Positions 32,803-44,309 are shown, counted from the first letter of the stretch. The stretch: DNA of 64,000 nt from Caulobacter zeae (GCF_002858925.1 NZ_PJRS01000046.1:62001-126000), one strand, 5' to 3'. The notes: generated by a model not told the origin, from the sequence alone. Program-made: numbers and translations.

Positions 32803-33213
32803 CTACTTCCCCGCGTCGGACGGGGCCATGCATTCGACCGGCTTGGCGCTGGCGACGTCCTCGCCGTCCTTGAGCGGGGCGACCATTCCTTCGGTCATGC
32901 CCTTGGTCCACCATTGCAGGCCCTCGCCCACATAGCGCGCGCCGCTGGCCGACATGGCCACGGTCAGGGTGCGGGTCTTGTCGCCGTATTCGACCACGGC
33001 GGTCTTGTCGTCGGGATAGGTCGCCTTCAGCACGCTGCCGTCAGCGCAGGCATAGACGATCTGCTTGGGCTCGGCGGAGGCGGGCGCGGCCGGCGGCGCC
33101 GGGCTCTGGGCCAGGTTGTCGGGCGTCGGCGCGGGCTTGGGCGCCTCGGTCTTCTTCTCGCAGGCGGCCAGGGCCAGGACGGCCAGGCCGGCGACGAACA
33201 ACGGACGGATCAT
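32803..33213 (-). CDS. MliC-like lipoprotein (lysozyme inhibitor family)
   Basis: A 136-residue lipoprotein, MIRPLFVAGLAVLALAACEKK, lipobox LAAC, then a Pro/Ala linker. The folded part contains YACADGSVLKATYPDDKTAVVEYGDK and SASGARYVGEGLQWWTKG, the pattern of the MliC family, which inhibits C-type lysozyme in the periplasm. So its role is likely protection of peptidoglycan. GGGGAGCCCGCCA gives a good ribosome binding site. Confidence 0.83.
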   Translation of the reverse strand: MIRPLFVAGLAVLALAACEKKTEAPKPAPTPDNLAQSPAPPAAPASAEPKQIVYACADGSVLKATYPDDKTAVVEYGDKTRTLTVAMSASGARYVGEGLQWWTKGMTEGMVAPLKDGEDVASAKPVECMAPSDAGK

Positions 33214-33281
33214 TGGCGGGCTCCCCGGAAAGCGAAGGTTCGGAAGAGCCTATAACGTCGGCTGGCCGACGTCGTTGCCGA

Positions 33282-33596
33282 TCACTCGCCGTCGCGCTGA
33301 GCCTTGAGGCGCGCGCTCTCGGATTTCAGCGGCTTGGAGACCGGGCAGACCTCCTGCACGAACTCGGTCAGCGTGTTGACCAGGCTGTCGCGCACCAGGC
33401 TGTAGTGCACGAACTGGCCGCGCTTCTCGCTGCTGACCAGACCCGCCGCCTCCAGGATCGACAGGTGCTGCGACACCGCCGGCTTGGAGATTTCGAAGCG
33501 CGAGGCGATCTCGCCGGCCGTCAGGTCGGCATGGGCCAGATAGGCCAGGATCTTGCGCCGGACCGTCGACGACAGGGCTTCGAACACGCGTTGCAT
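33282..33596 (-). CDS. ArsR-family winged-helix repressor
   Basis: A 104-residue regulator, MQRVFEALSSTVRRKILAYLAHADLTAGEIASRFEISKPAVSQHLSILEAAGLVSSEKRG, with a clear helix-turn-helix in the SKPAVSQHLSILEAAGLV stretch. It has no ArsR-type metal cysteine motif beyond one Cys near the C-terminus, so it may not sense metal. It is divergent from a membrane protein gene with a palindromic operator between. It is likely autoregulated. Confidence 0.85.
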   Translation of the reverse strand: MQRVFEALSSTVRRKILAYLAHADLTAGEIASRFEISKPAVSQHLSILEAAGLVSSEKRGQFVHYSLVRDSLVNTLTEFVQEVCPVSKPLKSESARLKAQRDGE

Positions 33597-33616
33597 GCGC
33601 CCGTATTTAAGCCGTT

Positions 33617-33639
33617 CGCTAATCGCTTGCAAATTAGCG
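33617..33639. promoter_or_regulatory. Palindromic operator between arsR-like and membrane gene
   Basis: CGCTAAT (33617-33623) and ATTAGCG (33633-33639) form a seven-base inverted repeat with a nine-base spacer, lying between divergent starts (33596 and 33686). It fits an ArsR-family operator. Confidence 0.6.
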
Positions 33640-33685
33640 ATGAGATATTTAAGGAATGACTTACATTTAGAACCAGGAAGCCGCC

Positions 33686-34126
33686 ATGGATCCGTCGCCG
33701 CGCCTCGCCCAGCCGACCAAGGGCGACGTCGTCACGGCCCTGGCGCTCGGGGTTGGAACCGGCACCCTGCTCACGGCGACAATGACGTTCGTCCTGTCCG
33801 TGCCGACGAGCGGAAGCCTGGCCTTCTACATCGCCGCGATCGCCCTCGCCGCTTCCCTCCCGGCCTGGCTGGCCGGACTTTGCCTGCTCGGCGGTCCGTC
33901 CTGGTGGTGGCTGCATCGACGCGGGATTCGCTCCCCGGGCGCGGGGGCGGCGATGGGCGCCTTGCTCACGGGCGTGGCGGCGACGGTCATGCTGCTGGCC
34001 TGCCAGCAGCCCTTTCGTCCCGGCGGCGTCGTGGACTCGCCCTGGAGCCTGTTCGTCGGACTGGTCGCCATCGGCGCCGTCGTCGGCCTCCTGACCGTGG
34101 CCTTCGCCTACCGGGCCAGGCGGTGA
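33686..34126 (+). CDS. Four-helix membrane protein divergent from ArsR gene
   Basis: A 146-residue inner-membrane protein starting MDPSPRLAQPTKGDVVTALALGVG. Hydrophobic segments lie near residues 16-38, 44-66, 85-105 and 118-138. It is likely regulated by the ArsR-family protein from the shared promoter; no family is recognised. The start codon has AAGCCGCC and lies just past a weak GAACC. Confidence 0.68.
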   Translation: MDPSPRLAQPTKGDVVTALALGVGTGTLLTATMTFVLSVPTSGSLAFYIAAIALAASLPAWLAGLCLLGGPSWWWLHRRGIRSPGAGAAMGALLTGVAATVMLLACQQPFRPGGVVDSPWSLFVGLVAIGAVVGLLTVAFAYRARR

Positions 34127-34143
34127 CCGCCCCGGCCTGACCG

Positions 34144-34995
34144 TCAGCCCTTCGCCGCCCCTATCGCCTTCCACACCGCCAGGGCCTGGCTCATCTCGCG
34201 CACATCGTGGACGCGCACCGACTCCACGCCGCAGGCCGCGCCATGGAGATGGACGGCCAGCGAGCCGCCCAAGCGGTCGCGGGCGTCCTGGGCGCGCGGG
34301 TCGACGGCGGCGATGAATCGCTTGCGGCTGGCGCCCAGCAGCACGCGATAGCCCAGCCCCACCAAGCGCGGCAGGGCGGCCAGCAGGGCCAGGTTGTGCT
34401 CCAGCGTCTTGCCAAAGCCGATGCCCGGGTCGAGCCAGATCTTCTCGCGCTCGACGCCCGCGGCCATGGCGGTCAGGGCCCGGGCCAGCAGGAAGGCCTC
34501 GACCTCGGCCACCACGTCGTCATAGCGCGGCTCGTCCTGCATGGTGCCCGGCTCGCCGCGCATGTGCATCAGGATCACCTCGCAGCCCAGCTCGGCGGCG
34601 ACCTCCGGCGCGTCGGGCGCGAAACGCAGGGCCGCCACGTCGTTCCAGATGTCGGCCCCGGCCGCGACGGCGGCGCGGGCGACGCCCGGCTTCATGGTGT
34701 CGATCGAGATCGTCACGTCGCTCTCGGCGCGGATGGCGCGGATCAGCGGAACGACCCGGGCGATCTCGTCTGCCTCGGAGACCAGGTCCGAACCCGGCCG
34801 CGTGCTCTCGCCGCCGATGTCGAGTATGGCCGCGCCGTCGTCGATCAGCCGGCGGGCGTGGGACAGGGCGGCGGCGGGATCAAAGAACCGGCCGCCGTCC
34901 GAGAAGCTGTCGGGCGTGACGTTGACCACGCCCATGACGCTTGGAACGGCATGGATCATGGGGGCGGGTTTACCCCCGTGACCCGCGGCCGTCAC
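34144..34995 (-). CDS. folP: Dihydropteroate synthase
   Basis: Makes 7,8-dihydropteroate from DHPP and p-aminobenzoate in folate synthesis, the sulfonamide target. The 283-residue protein has the phosphate-binding GVVNVTPDSFSDGG, LDIGGESTRPGS, DPGIGFGKTLEHN and LLGASRKRFI motifs in order. GTG at 34995 overlaps the stop of the YbjN-like gene by four bases (GTGA), so it is probably coupled; an ATG 12 codons later (MIHAVPSVMG) is the alternative start. Length fits the family. Confidence 0.93.
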   Translation of the reverse strand: MTAAGHGGKPAPMIHAVPSVMGVVNVTPDSFSDGGRFFDPAAALSHARRLIDDGAAILDIGGESTRPGSDLVSEADEIARVVPLIRAIRAESDVTISIDTMKPGVARAAVAAGADIWNDVAALRFAPDAPEVAAELGCEVILMHMRGEPGTMQDEPRYDDVVAEVEAFLLARALTAMAAGVEREKIWLDPGIGFGKTLEHNLALLAALPRLVGLGYRVLLGASRKRFIAAVDPRAQDARDRLGGSLAVHLHGAACGVESVRVHDVREMSQALAVWKAIGAAKG

Positions 34996-35471
34996 CAGCC
35001 GATGAAGGTGGTGAAGTCGTCGATCATCGAGGTCCAGACGCCGAAGTCGTCGTCCAGGACGTCGGTGGTGCGGCCGGCGTTCAGGTTGACGTCGTACTGG
35101 ACGTAGGGGTCGCCGTCGTCGTCGATATAGGCCTTCAGATAGCGGTTATCGCGGTTCCACTCGTTGATCTTGCCCGCCGAGAGCGGGGTCTTCAGGTCGA
35201 AACCGGCCGAGAACTGGATCGCCTTGCAGCGCGGCTTGGCCGTGCAGTCGTAGAAATAGATGTCGAAGTTGACCCCGTTGGCCGCGCTCTTGATGTGCGG
35301 GTCGCCGGTCTTGTCGGTCAGCAGTTCAGCCTTGTAGCCGGCGTCCTGCAACCACTTGACCACCTCGGGTCCGGTCATGCCGTCGGCATGGATCGGCTTG
35401 GGCGCGGCCAGCGCGACGGCTGGCGACAGCATCACGGCGGCGGCCAGAAGGCCCGGAATCGACGTCTTCAT
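34992..35471 (-). CDS. Exported YbjN-domain-like protein
   Basis: A 159-residue protein with a signal peptide, MKTSIPGLLAAAVMLSPAVALA. The mature part has MTGPEVVKWLQDAGYKAELLTDKTGDPHIKS and IDDDGDPYVQYDVNLNAG, the pattern of the YbjN sensory-domain family, seen in Caulobacter and relatives. It is upstream of folP with overlapping ends, so the two may be co-transcribed although their functions look unrelated. Confidence 0.72.
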   Translation of the reverse strand: MKTSIPGLLAAAVMLSPAVALAAPKPIHADGMTGPEVVKWLQDAGYKAELLTDKTGDPHIKSAANGVNFDIYFYDCTAKPRCKAIQFSAGFDLKTPLSAGKINEWNRDNRYLKAYIDDDGDPYVQYDVNLNAGRTTDVLDDDFGVWTSMIDDFTTFIGW

Positions 35472-35506
35472 CGATCTTCCCTTTCGTTCGACTTCGAAGG
35501 GAAGCT

Positions 35507-36520
35507 CTACCGGCCTTCGCTCAGGAAGGCCAGGACGGCGGCGTTGAACCGCTCGGTGCGCTCCAGGTGCAGCAGGTGGCCGGCGTCGAAGGCCTCGACC
35601 CGGGCGTTCTTCATGGTCGGCGCCAGGGCCTGGGCGCGGGCCAGCACATGGCCGAACTTCGGCTTGTCCTCGGGCCTAGCATAGCCCTTGCCCGGCGCCG
35701 TGCCGTCGCGCTCGCCGGCCAGGATCAGCACCGGAACCGACACCTTGGGCAGGTCCTGCAAATAGGGCTGGTCACGGATGGCGACGGCGCTGGCGGCGAA
35801 GCTGCGGACGTAGCGCGGCCAGTCGCCCGAGCGCTTGAGACCCTCGCGCAGCTCGACATAGGGGGCCATGGCCTCGCGCGGCAGGGTCAGGCCGTAGCTG
35901 GTCATCAACTCGTTCAGATAAGCCTCTGGCCCCTTAGCCTCGTCGTCGGCGACCAGCTTCTCCAGCGGCGTGGACGGCGTGTAGAGGCGGTAGTCCTCCA
36001 GCCCGACGGGGCCGTACATGACCAGGCGCCCGGTGCGGTCAGGATGAGCCAGGGACCAGCGCACGCCCACATGGTTGCCCATCGAGTGGGCGACGACGTC
36101 GACCTTGCCGATCTTCAGGTGGTCCAGCAGGACGGCCGTGTCCTCGACCATGCGGTCGAAGCGGACGGGCTCGTCGTCGAGCTTGGAGGACTTGCCGAAC
36201 TGGATCTGGTCGGGGGCCACGACCCGATAGCCTGCGCCGGCGAGGGCTTTGATGGTCGGCGCCCAGTAGCCGGCGGGGAAGTTGCGGCCGTGCAGCAGCA
36301 GCACGGTGCGGCCGTTGGCCAGGCCGGTCGGCGCGACGTCCATATAGGCCATGCGCACGGCGTGGCCCCCGTGCTCCAGCGGCAGGAACCCCACGGGATA
36401 GGGATAGGCGTAGTTCTCCAGCGCGATCCCGACGGCGGGCGGTTCGGCCGCCCGAACGCGATCAGGCGCTGCGATCGGAAGCGACAGCGCCAGAACGGCG
36501 GCGACGAGAGCGGTCTTCAT
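35507..36520 (-). CDS. Exported alpha/beta hydrolase
   Basis: A 337-residue protein with a signal peptide (MKTALVAAVLALSLPIAA). The hydrolase fold shows the oxyanion loop VLLLHGRNFPAGYW, the nucleophile elbow VVAHSMGNHVG (Ser in SMGN), the acid in GERDGTAPG and the His in DAGHLLHL. It would act on an ester or similar in the periplasm; the substrate is unknown. TAGGAGG precedes the ATG. The gene follows ftsH on the same strand, separated by a terminator. Confidence 0.83.
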   Translation of the reverse strand: MKTALVAAVLALSLPIAAPDRVRAAEPPAVGIALENYAYPYPVGFLPLEHGGHAVRMAYMDVAPTGLANGRTVLLLHGRNFPAGYWAPTIKALAGAGYRVVAPDQIQFGKSSKLDDEPVRFDRMVEDTAVLLDHLKIGKVDVVAHSMGNHVGVRWSLAHPDRTGRLVMYGPVGLEDYRLYTPSTPLEKLVADDEAKGPEAYLNELMTSYGLTLPREAMAPYVELREGLKRSGDWPRYVRSFAASAVAIRDQPYLQDLPKVSVPVLILAGERDGTAPGKGYARPEDKPKFGHVLARAQALAPTMKNARVEAFDAGHLLHLERTERFNAAVLAFLSEGR

Positions 36521-36543
36521 GAGGCCTCCTAACGCGCAAAACA

Positions 36544-36573
36544 AAAGCCGGACCCGAGGACGGATCCGGCTTT
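36544..36573 (-). terminator. Intrinsic terminator of ftsH
   Basis: AAAGCCGGA pairs with TCCGGCTTT over a 12-base loop, with a short T tract (TTTTGT) on the minus strand, between the ftsH stop and the hydrolase start. Confidence 0.78.
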
Positions 36574-36600
36574 CGCATTATTCGAGTAGGTGATCGACCT

Positions 36601-38481
<1,881 letters not shown>

Positions 38482-38557
38482 ACGCGTCGTCTTCCCAAAG
38501 ATAGCGCTCGTCGACCTAAGATAGGACGGCGGACGGCTTTTCGCCACGCGCGCGATG

Positions 38558-39778
38558 TCATGTAGCGGGTTCTTGATCGATCAGGCCGGTCGCGGCCTCG
38601 AACCTTTCCCGGATCAGCACGCGCGCGCCGATTGTCCCGGCCTCTGCAAGGATCGGGCTAGAAACCATGCCGACGGCGTCGACGGCGGCCGGCAGGACGG
38701 GGCGGACGGCGGCGGGAAACCCTTTCAGGGCCTGCGTTTCGTCCGCCGGCAGACGGCCGGCCAGTCCGCCGAGCGGTCGGACGGTGATCGGCTGCGCGCC
38801 CGCCGTGATCTCGTAGCGACCGTCCCAGACGCCGGTCTCGCCGGCGGCCAGGACCAGCGGCGATAGGCCGCTGCGGCGCCCCTCCCCCGCCTCGCGCACG
38901 AACAGCGCCCCGGCCTCCCCCGCGACGATCCGGGCGCCGGCCAGGGTGGCGGTGAAGGCCTCGCCCGAGCGCAGCCGGGCGACCAGCCGCTCCAGCCGCT
39001 CGCCGCGCGGCGGCGTGGCGGCGCCGGCCGCGCACAGGCAGGCGGCGGCGACCTGGGCGGCGGGAGCCTCGCGCGGCAGGCGCAGGGCGTGCTCGCCCTC
39101 GAACGCGGCGGGCGGCGCGGGATCCGGCGCAAGCGGAGGAACGGCCGGGTCTTCTCCGGCCAGGGCCGCACGAGCCCTGGCGCGAGCGAAGCGGGCGTCG
39201 TCGTTGGCCGGATCCTCCAGCCAGGTCTCGCCCCGCTGCGACAACCATTCGCGCAGCGCCTGGCGGCGTGCCTCCAGCAGCGGCCGCAGGACGAAGACGC
39301 CGCGCCCCTCCGGCCAGACCGGCGACGGGGCCCATTGCCGGGGATCGGAGGTGGTCGAGCCCTCGGCCCGCATCCGCGCGGCCTCCAGGCGATCGTCGGC
39401 GGTGTGGCCCAGCAGCAGGACGCAGGCGCCGGCCTCTCGGGCGGCGGCGGCCAGCAGGGCGTGGCGGGCGGCGCGGGCGGCGGCCTGCACGCCCGTGGAC
39501 GGCTTGTCGCCGATCCAGTGCAGCGCCTGGGCTTGCGCGCCGAGGGCCCGGGCCTTGGCCAAGGCGTCGGCGGTCCAGCCGGCGCTGGCGGGATTGAGGC
39601 CGTGGTCGACGGTCAGGGCCAGGACCGGTCGTCCCCGGAGCTCGGCCCAGTCCAGGGTCAGCCGCAGCAGGGCCAGGCTGTCGCCGCCGCCCGAAAAGCC
39701 GACGGCCAGGGGCGTGGTCGCCCCTGGCCGCAGTCGCCGTTGCAGGACGGCCTGGACGTCTCGCGTCAGGCCGCGCAC
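38558..39778 (-). CDS. tilS: tRNA(Ile)-lysidine synthase
   Basis: Attaches lysine to C34 of the CAU anticodon of tRNA-Ile2, so that AUA is read as isoleucine. The 406-residue protein has the P-loop SGGGDS (29-34), VDHGLNPAS and the HTADDRLEAARMRAEG ATP/tRNA segment in the N-terminal catalytic domain, then a shorter C-terminal domain than E. coli. The start is GTG, overlapping the end of cpoB by 13 bases. So it is coupled to the Tol-Pal genes. Confidence 0.93.
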   Translation of the reverse strand: MRGLTRDVQAVLQRRLRPGATTPLAVGFSGGGDSLALLRLTLDWAELRGRPVLALTVDHGLNPASAGWTADALAKARALGAQAQALHWIGDKPSTGVQAAARAARHALLAAAAREAGACVLLLGHTADDRLEAARMRAEGSTTSDPRQWAPSPVWPEGRGVFVLRPLLEARRQALREWLSQRGETWLEDPANDDARFARARARAALAGEDPAVPPLAPDPAPPAAFEGEHALRLPREAPAAQVAAACLCAAGAATPPRGERLERLVARLRSGEAFTATLAGARIVAGEAGALFVREAGEGRRSGLSPLVLAAGETGVWDGRYEITAGAQPITVRPLGGLAGRLPADETQALKGFPAAVRPVLPAAVDAVGMVSSPILAEAGTIGARVLIRERFEAATGLIDQEPAT

Positions 39779-40620
39779 TTGGCCTGGGTGCGCGTGCTCT
39801 TGGCCTTGCTGACCACGTCGGCCGGCGCCTTGGGATAGCGCTTGGCCAATTCGTCGAGCGTGCGGCAGGCGTCGGCGGGCTTCTTCAGCGCCACCAGCGA
39901 GCGCGACAGCTTCAGCACCGCATTGGGCGCCCAGCTGGTCTGCGGCCAGCCGCGCACGGCGCCAAGATACGAGCCCGCCGCGTCGCCATAGGCCTCGCGG
40001 ACGAACTGGGTCTCGCCCAGCCAGTAGCGGGCTTCTGGCGCCTTGGCGTCGTCGGGATAGGCCGAGACGAAGCCGCCGAAGGCGTTCTCGGCGCCGGCAT
40101 AGTCGCCGTCCAGCAGCAGCTGGCGGGCCTGCTTGAAGGCCGTGGCCGGATCGGCCGGGGCGGCCGGCGCCGCCGGGATCTGCGCGGCCGCGGCGTTGGC
40201 GGCGGCGGTCTCCAGCGTCGTGATCTTGCCTTCGAGGGCCGACAGCCGCTGTTCCAGCTGGTCGGCGCGCGACTTCTGGCTCTCGGCGCCGCGACGGGCC
40301 TGGTCCAGATCGTGGGTCAGGACCTCGTTCTGGCCGTTCATCCGCTGGATGGTCTGCTCCAGGTCGGAGATCCGCTCGTTGAGGGCGGCGATCTGGGCGT
40401 CGGTCTCGGCGGTCTGGACGACGACGGGCTTGCCGGTGTCGCGCCCCTGGAAGACGATCGCTCGCAGCTCGCGCACGACCTTCTCCATCTTCTCGATGCG
40501 CTTGGCCGAACGGTCGTCCAGCGGATCGGGCATCGGCGTCTGGGCCAGGGCCGGCGCGGCGGCGGCGAGAGCCAAGGCGACCGGGAGGACGGAGGCGAGG
40601 AGCGCGGATTTCAGCTTCAT
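39766..40620 (-). CDS. cpoB: Tol-Pal-associated periplasmic protein (CpoB/YbgF)
   Basis: A 284-residue protein with a signal peptide (MKLKSALLASVLPVALALAAAAPALA), a long coiled coil (about 55-135, ERISDLEQTIQRMNGQNE) that drives trimerisation, an Ala/Pro linker, and a C-terminal TPR domain (QARQLLLDGDYAGAENAFGGFVSAYP). It links Tol-Pal outer-membrane constriction to peptidoglycan synthesis in other bacteria. It is separated from pal by a strong terminator, which may lower its expression. Confidence 0.92.
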   Translation of the reverse strand: MKLKSALLASVLPVALALAAAAPALAQTPMPDPLDDRSAKRIEKMEKVVRELRAIVFQGRDTGKPVVVQTAETDAQIAALNERISDLEQTIQRMNGQNEVLTHDLDQARRGAESQKSRADQLEQRLSALEGKITTLETAAANAAAAQIPAAPAAPADPATAFKQARQLLLDGDYAGAENAFGGFVSAYPDDAKAPEARYWLGETQFVREAYGDAAGSYLGAVRGWPQTSWAPNAVLKLSRSLVALKKPADACRTLDELAKRYPKAPADVVSKAKSTRTQAKCAA

Positions 40621-40678
40621 GTCGACGATTATGCCCCGGTTGCGGACAAAAGTGCGGCCAGAAACGCGGCCAGAAAAA

Positions 40679-40706
40679 AGGCCCCCCTCCGCTAGGAGGA
40701 GGGCCT
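40679..40706 (-). terminator. Intrinsic terminator between pal and cpoB
   Basis: AAGGCCCTCCTCC on the minus strand pairs with GGAGGGGGGCCTT (with one bulge) and is followed by TTTTTT, giving a strong rho-independent terminator within the tol-pal run. Confidence 0.8.
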
Positions 40707-40730
40707 TCGTTCAGCTCAGGCGGTCAAGCC

Positions 40731-41288
40731 TTAGCGCGCACCCTCGGTGATGGCGGTGCGCGAGTTGCGGTTCTTGGCCCACGCGTCTTCGGTGGTGCCC
40801 GGATCCAGCGGACGCTCCTTGCCGAACGAGATTGTCTCGATGCGCGAGGCGGCGACGCCTTGGCCGATCAGGAACTCGCGGACGGCGTTGGCGCGGCGGG
40901 CGCCCAGGGCCAGGTTGTATTCACGGGTGCCGCGTTCGTCGGCGTTGCCTTCGATGCGGACGCGGACGGCCGAGTAACGGGCCAGCCACTGGGCCTGGCC
41001 GGCCAGGACCGGCTGGGCGTCGGCGCGGACCGAGTAGGAGTCGGTGTCGAAGTAGACGCGGTCGCCGACGTTGACGACGAAGTCCTGCACCGTGCCCGGC
41101 AGCGGACCTTGGTCCACCGGACCGGGGGCCGGCGGCGGCGTGTAGGGCTGTTGCGGCGTGGCCGGTTGCGTCGGAGCCGGCGGGGTTTCGACCGGGCCCT
41201 GGGGCTTCGGGCGCGTACAAGCCGCGACCGAAGCGACGGCCAGACCGATCAGCGCCAGTCGGACGGCGCTCTTGGTGTCGAAGCTCAT
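40731..41288 (-). CDS. pal: Peptidoglycan-associated lipoprotein Pal
   Basis: Outer-membrane lipoprotein that binds peptidoglycan and pairs with TolB. The 185-residue protein has the lipobox ASVAAC, a Pro-rich linker, and an OmpA-like domain with the diaminopimelate-binding region RIEGNADERGTREYNLALGARRANAV. The ATG at 41288 (MSFDTKSAV) is preferred to upstream starts. It is essential for cell envelope constriction in Caulobacter. Confidence 0.96.
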   Translation of the reverse strand: MSFDTKSAVRLALIGLAVASVAACTRPKPQGPVETPPAPTQPATPQQPYTPPPAPGPVDQGPLPGTVQDFVVNVGDRVYFDTDSYSVRADAQPVLAGQAQWLARYSAVRVRIEGNADERGTREYNLALGARRANAVREFLIGQGVAASRIETISFGKERPLDPGTTEDAWAKNRNSRTAITEGAR

Positions 41289-41517
41289 ACAGTATCTCCT
41301 CAAGTCTAGGTACGGCCTGGGTTCAAAACTCTTACCGGCGCTGCTCTTGCTCCGCCCCGCAAAAACGTTCCCTGGACCTCACAATGGCGTCAGTTGGACG
41401 CTGCTCCACCTCGTTTCACCTGCCGGGTGAACGACGGATGAACAGCCACGCTCCAACGCGCCGAGGCTGTGGAAAGTTGCGAAACCTTCTTATTCCGCAG
41501 CTTCCCTCGCCCGAAAA

Positions 41518-42855
41518 TCAGTCCAGCAGCGGCGACCAGGCCGGATCCGAGGCCGCGCCCGGATAGGCGGCGGGACGCAGGATTCGGCCGGTGATGTCGA
41601 CGGTCCAGAGGCGCGGATTGCCGGCCGAGCTCTCGCGGAAGAACATCAGCACCCGCCCGTTGGGGGCCCAGGTCGGGCCTTCGTCGAGATAGCTGGTGGT
41701 GAGCAGGCGCTCGTCGCCGCCGTCGGTGCGCATGACGCCGATGTGGAACTGGCCGCCGGTCTGCTTGGTGAAGGCGATGTAGTCGCCGCGCGGGCTCCAC
41801 ACCGGGGTCGTATAGCGGCCGCCGCCGTAGGAGATGCGGCGCACGCCCGAGCCGTCGGCGTTCATCACATAGAGCTGAGCCTGGCCGCCGCGGTCGGAGT
41901 TGAACACGATCTTGCTGCCGTCCGGCGAGAACGACGGCGAGGTGTCGATGGCCGGGTCGGTGGTGATGCGGGTCGACTGGCGGGTGCGCAGGTCCAGCAC
42001 GTAGATGTCGCTGTTGCCGCCCTTCTCGACCGAGAAGGCCACCTTCTTGCCGTCGGGCGAGAAGCGCGGGGCGAACACCATGCCGGGGAAGCGGCCGACC
42101 GTTTCCTGGCGATTGGTCTGCAGGTTCAGCAGGTAGATGCTCGACCCGGTCGGCCGCAGGGCCATGTAGGTCAGCTCCTGGCTGGTGGCCGAGAAGCGCG
42201 GGGTCATCACGATCGACGAGCCGTCGGTGATGAACTGCGGGTTGGCGCCGTCCTGGTCCATGATGCCCAGGCGCTTGACGCGATTCAGCTTGGGGCCGCT
42301 CTCGGCGACGAAGGCCACGCGGGTGTCGAAATAGCCCTTCTCGCCGGTCAGGCGCTCATAGACCGCGTCGCTGATCTTGTGGGCCACGCGGCGCCAGTTC
42401 TCTGCCGTCGAGGTGAATTGCAGGCCCAGCAGCTGCTGCTGGCTGAAGGTGTCCCACAGGCGGAAGTCGACGCGCAGCGAGCCGTCGGCGCCGACCGTGA
42501 CCTGGCCGTTGATCAGCGCCTGGGCGCCGGTGCCCTGCCAGTCGGGGAAACGCGGCTGGATGTTCACGTCGGTCAGCTTGTCGGGCACGCCGGCCACGTT
42601 CAGCGGCTGGAACAGGCCCGAGCGCTCGAGATTGCCGCTGATGACCTGAGCGATGTCGGCGCCGCGCTGGGCACCGGCGAAGGCCGGGATCGCCACGGGC
42701 ATCGGCTTGACCGCGCCCTTGTCGATGTCGATCTCGATCTGGGCCGCCGCCACGCCCGGCAGGGCGGCCGCGAACGCGCCGCCCGCCAGGGCGAGGGTCA
42801 TGGCGAGGAGCGGCGTGGCGAGGGTCCGCTTGGCGCGGGCGCTCTTGGCGATCAT
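41518..42855 (-). CDS. tolB: Tol-Pal system beta-propeller protein TolB
   Basis: Periplasmic protein that binds Pal. The 445-residue protein has a signal peptide (LLAMTLALAGGAFAAALPGVAAAQ), an N-terminal TolB domain, and six WD-like blades with FSPDGKKVAFS, FSPDGSKIVFNSDRGG and WSPRGDYIAFT. It starts at the ATG eight bases after GGAAGGAAG; a longer reading starts six codons earlier. The next gene, pal, follows after 229 bases of spacer. Confidence 0.97.
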   Translation of the reverse strand: MIAKSARAKRTLATPLLAMTLALAGGAFAAALPGVAAAQIEIDIDKGAVKPMPVAIPAFAGAQRGADIAQVISGNLERSGLFQPLNVAGVPDKLTDVNIQPRFPDWQGTGAQALINGQVTVGADGSLRVDFRLWDTFSQQQLLGLQFTSTAENWRRVAHKISDAVYERLTGEKGYFDTRVAFVAESGPKLNRVKRLGIMDQDGANPQFITDGSSIVMTPRFSATSQELTYMALRPTGSSIYLLNLQTNRQETVGRFPGMVFAPRFSPDGKKVAFSVEKGGNSDIYVLDLRTRQSTRITTDPAIDTSPSFSPDGSKIVFNSDRGGQAQLYVMNADGSGVRRISYGGGRYTTPVWSPRGDYIAFTKQTGGQFHIGVMRTDGGDERLLTTSYLDEGPTWAPNGRVLMFFRESSAGNPRLWTVDITGRILRPAAYPGAASDPAWSPLLD

Positions 42856-42901
42856 CGTCGGGCTTCCTTCCATTCTTCTCTTTGCGGCGTCTCTGGAACG
42901 C

Positions 42902-43768
42902 CTAACGCGCGGCGCAGGCGTCGCGCGCCTTGAAGTTCAGGTTCAGCTGGGTGTTGTAGTAGTCGGGCGGCAGGCCTTCGAACGGGGCAGACTGGAAGAC
43001 CGCGCGGATCGCCCGCTCGGCCTCGGTCTTGACGATGGCGTCGCCGGAATTCTCGGCCCCGCCGGCGGTCACCTGGCCCTGGACGCGCCCGTTGCTCGCC
43101 AGCTTGAAGCTGAGCTTGATCTGCATCGAACCGCCGCCCACGACCTCGCAGTTGGGGTTCCAGCGCCGCTGGATCTCGTCCTTCATGCCGCTGATCGCCG
43201 CGGCCTGCATGGCCGTCATCTGGCCCGCGCCCGGGCGCGCCTGGGTGGCGGTCTCGGGGCGGTTCGTCTGGCCCTTGGGGGCGGACGAGGCGGGCTTGCC
43301 GGCCGGCTTGGCGGTCTTCGACAGCGTCTTTTCCAGCGACGAGAAGAAGTCGGGCTCGGGCTTGGCCGGGGTCGGCTTCGGGGTCGGCTTGGGCTGCGGC
43401 TGTTGCGGCTTGGGCGTCGGGGTCGGCGCCGGCTTGGGCGGCGGCGTCGGTTGAGGCTTCGGCGTCGGCGCGGGCTGCGGCTTGGGCGGCGCCGGCTGGG
43501 GTTGCGGCGCGGGCGTCGCGGCCGGCGGCTCGGGCGTGGCCTCGGGAACCGGATCGATGGTCTCGGCCGGCTGCTCGACCGGGTCCTCGATGGCCGGACG
43601 CACGTTGGTCGGCCCCTCGGTGACGATGGTCACCGGCACGCTTTCGCCGATGACGATCTTCTTGGACGTCTTCCACGGCCAGCCGATCATCACCGCCGCC
43701 ACCACCGCGGCGTGGAGCGCGACCGAGCCCAGCAGGGCCGGAGACAGCTTGTTGCGTTCTTCCCGCAT
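42902..43768 (-). CDS. tolA: Tol system membrane-spanning protein TolA
   Basis: A 288-residue inner-membrane protein with one TM helix (about 12-30, LLGSVALHAAVVAAVMIG), a long middle domain made of PKPQPAP and related Pro/Lys/Gln repeats, and a C-terminal TonB-like domain with two cysteines (NCEVVG and DACAAR). It transmits the proton-motive force from TolQR to TolB-Pal. The middle is Pro-rich rather than the Ala/Lys helix of E. coli. Confidence 0.93.
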   Translation of the reverse strand: MREERNKLSPALLGSVALHAAVVAAVMIGWPWKTSKKIVIGESVPVTIVTEGPTNVRPAIEDPVEQPAETIDPVPEATPEPPAATPAPQPQPAPPKPQPAPTPKPQPTPPPKPAPTPTPKPQQPQPKPTPKPTPAKPEPDFFSSLEKTLSKTAKPAGKPASSAPKGQTNRPETATQARPGAGQMTAMQAAAISGMKDEIQRRWNPNCEVVGGGSMQIKLSFKLASNGRVQGQVTAGGAENSGDAIVKTEAERAIRAVFQSAPFEGLPPDYYNTQLNLNFKARDACAAR

Positions 43769-43784
43769 CAGGCTTGGCTATTCC

Positions 43785-44309
<525 letters not shown>

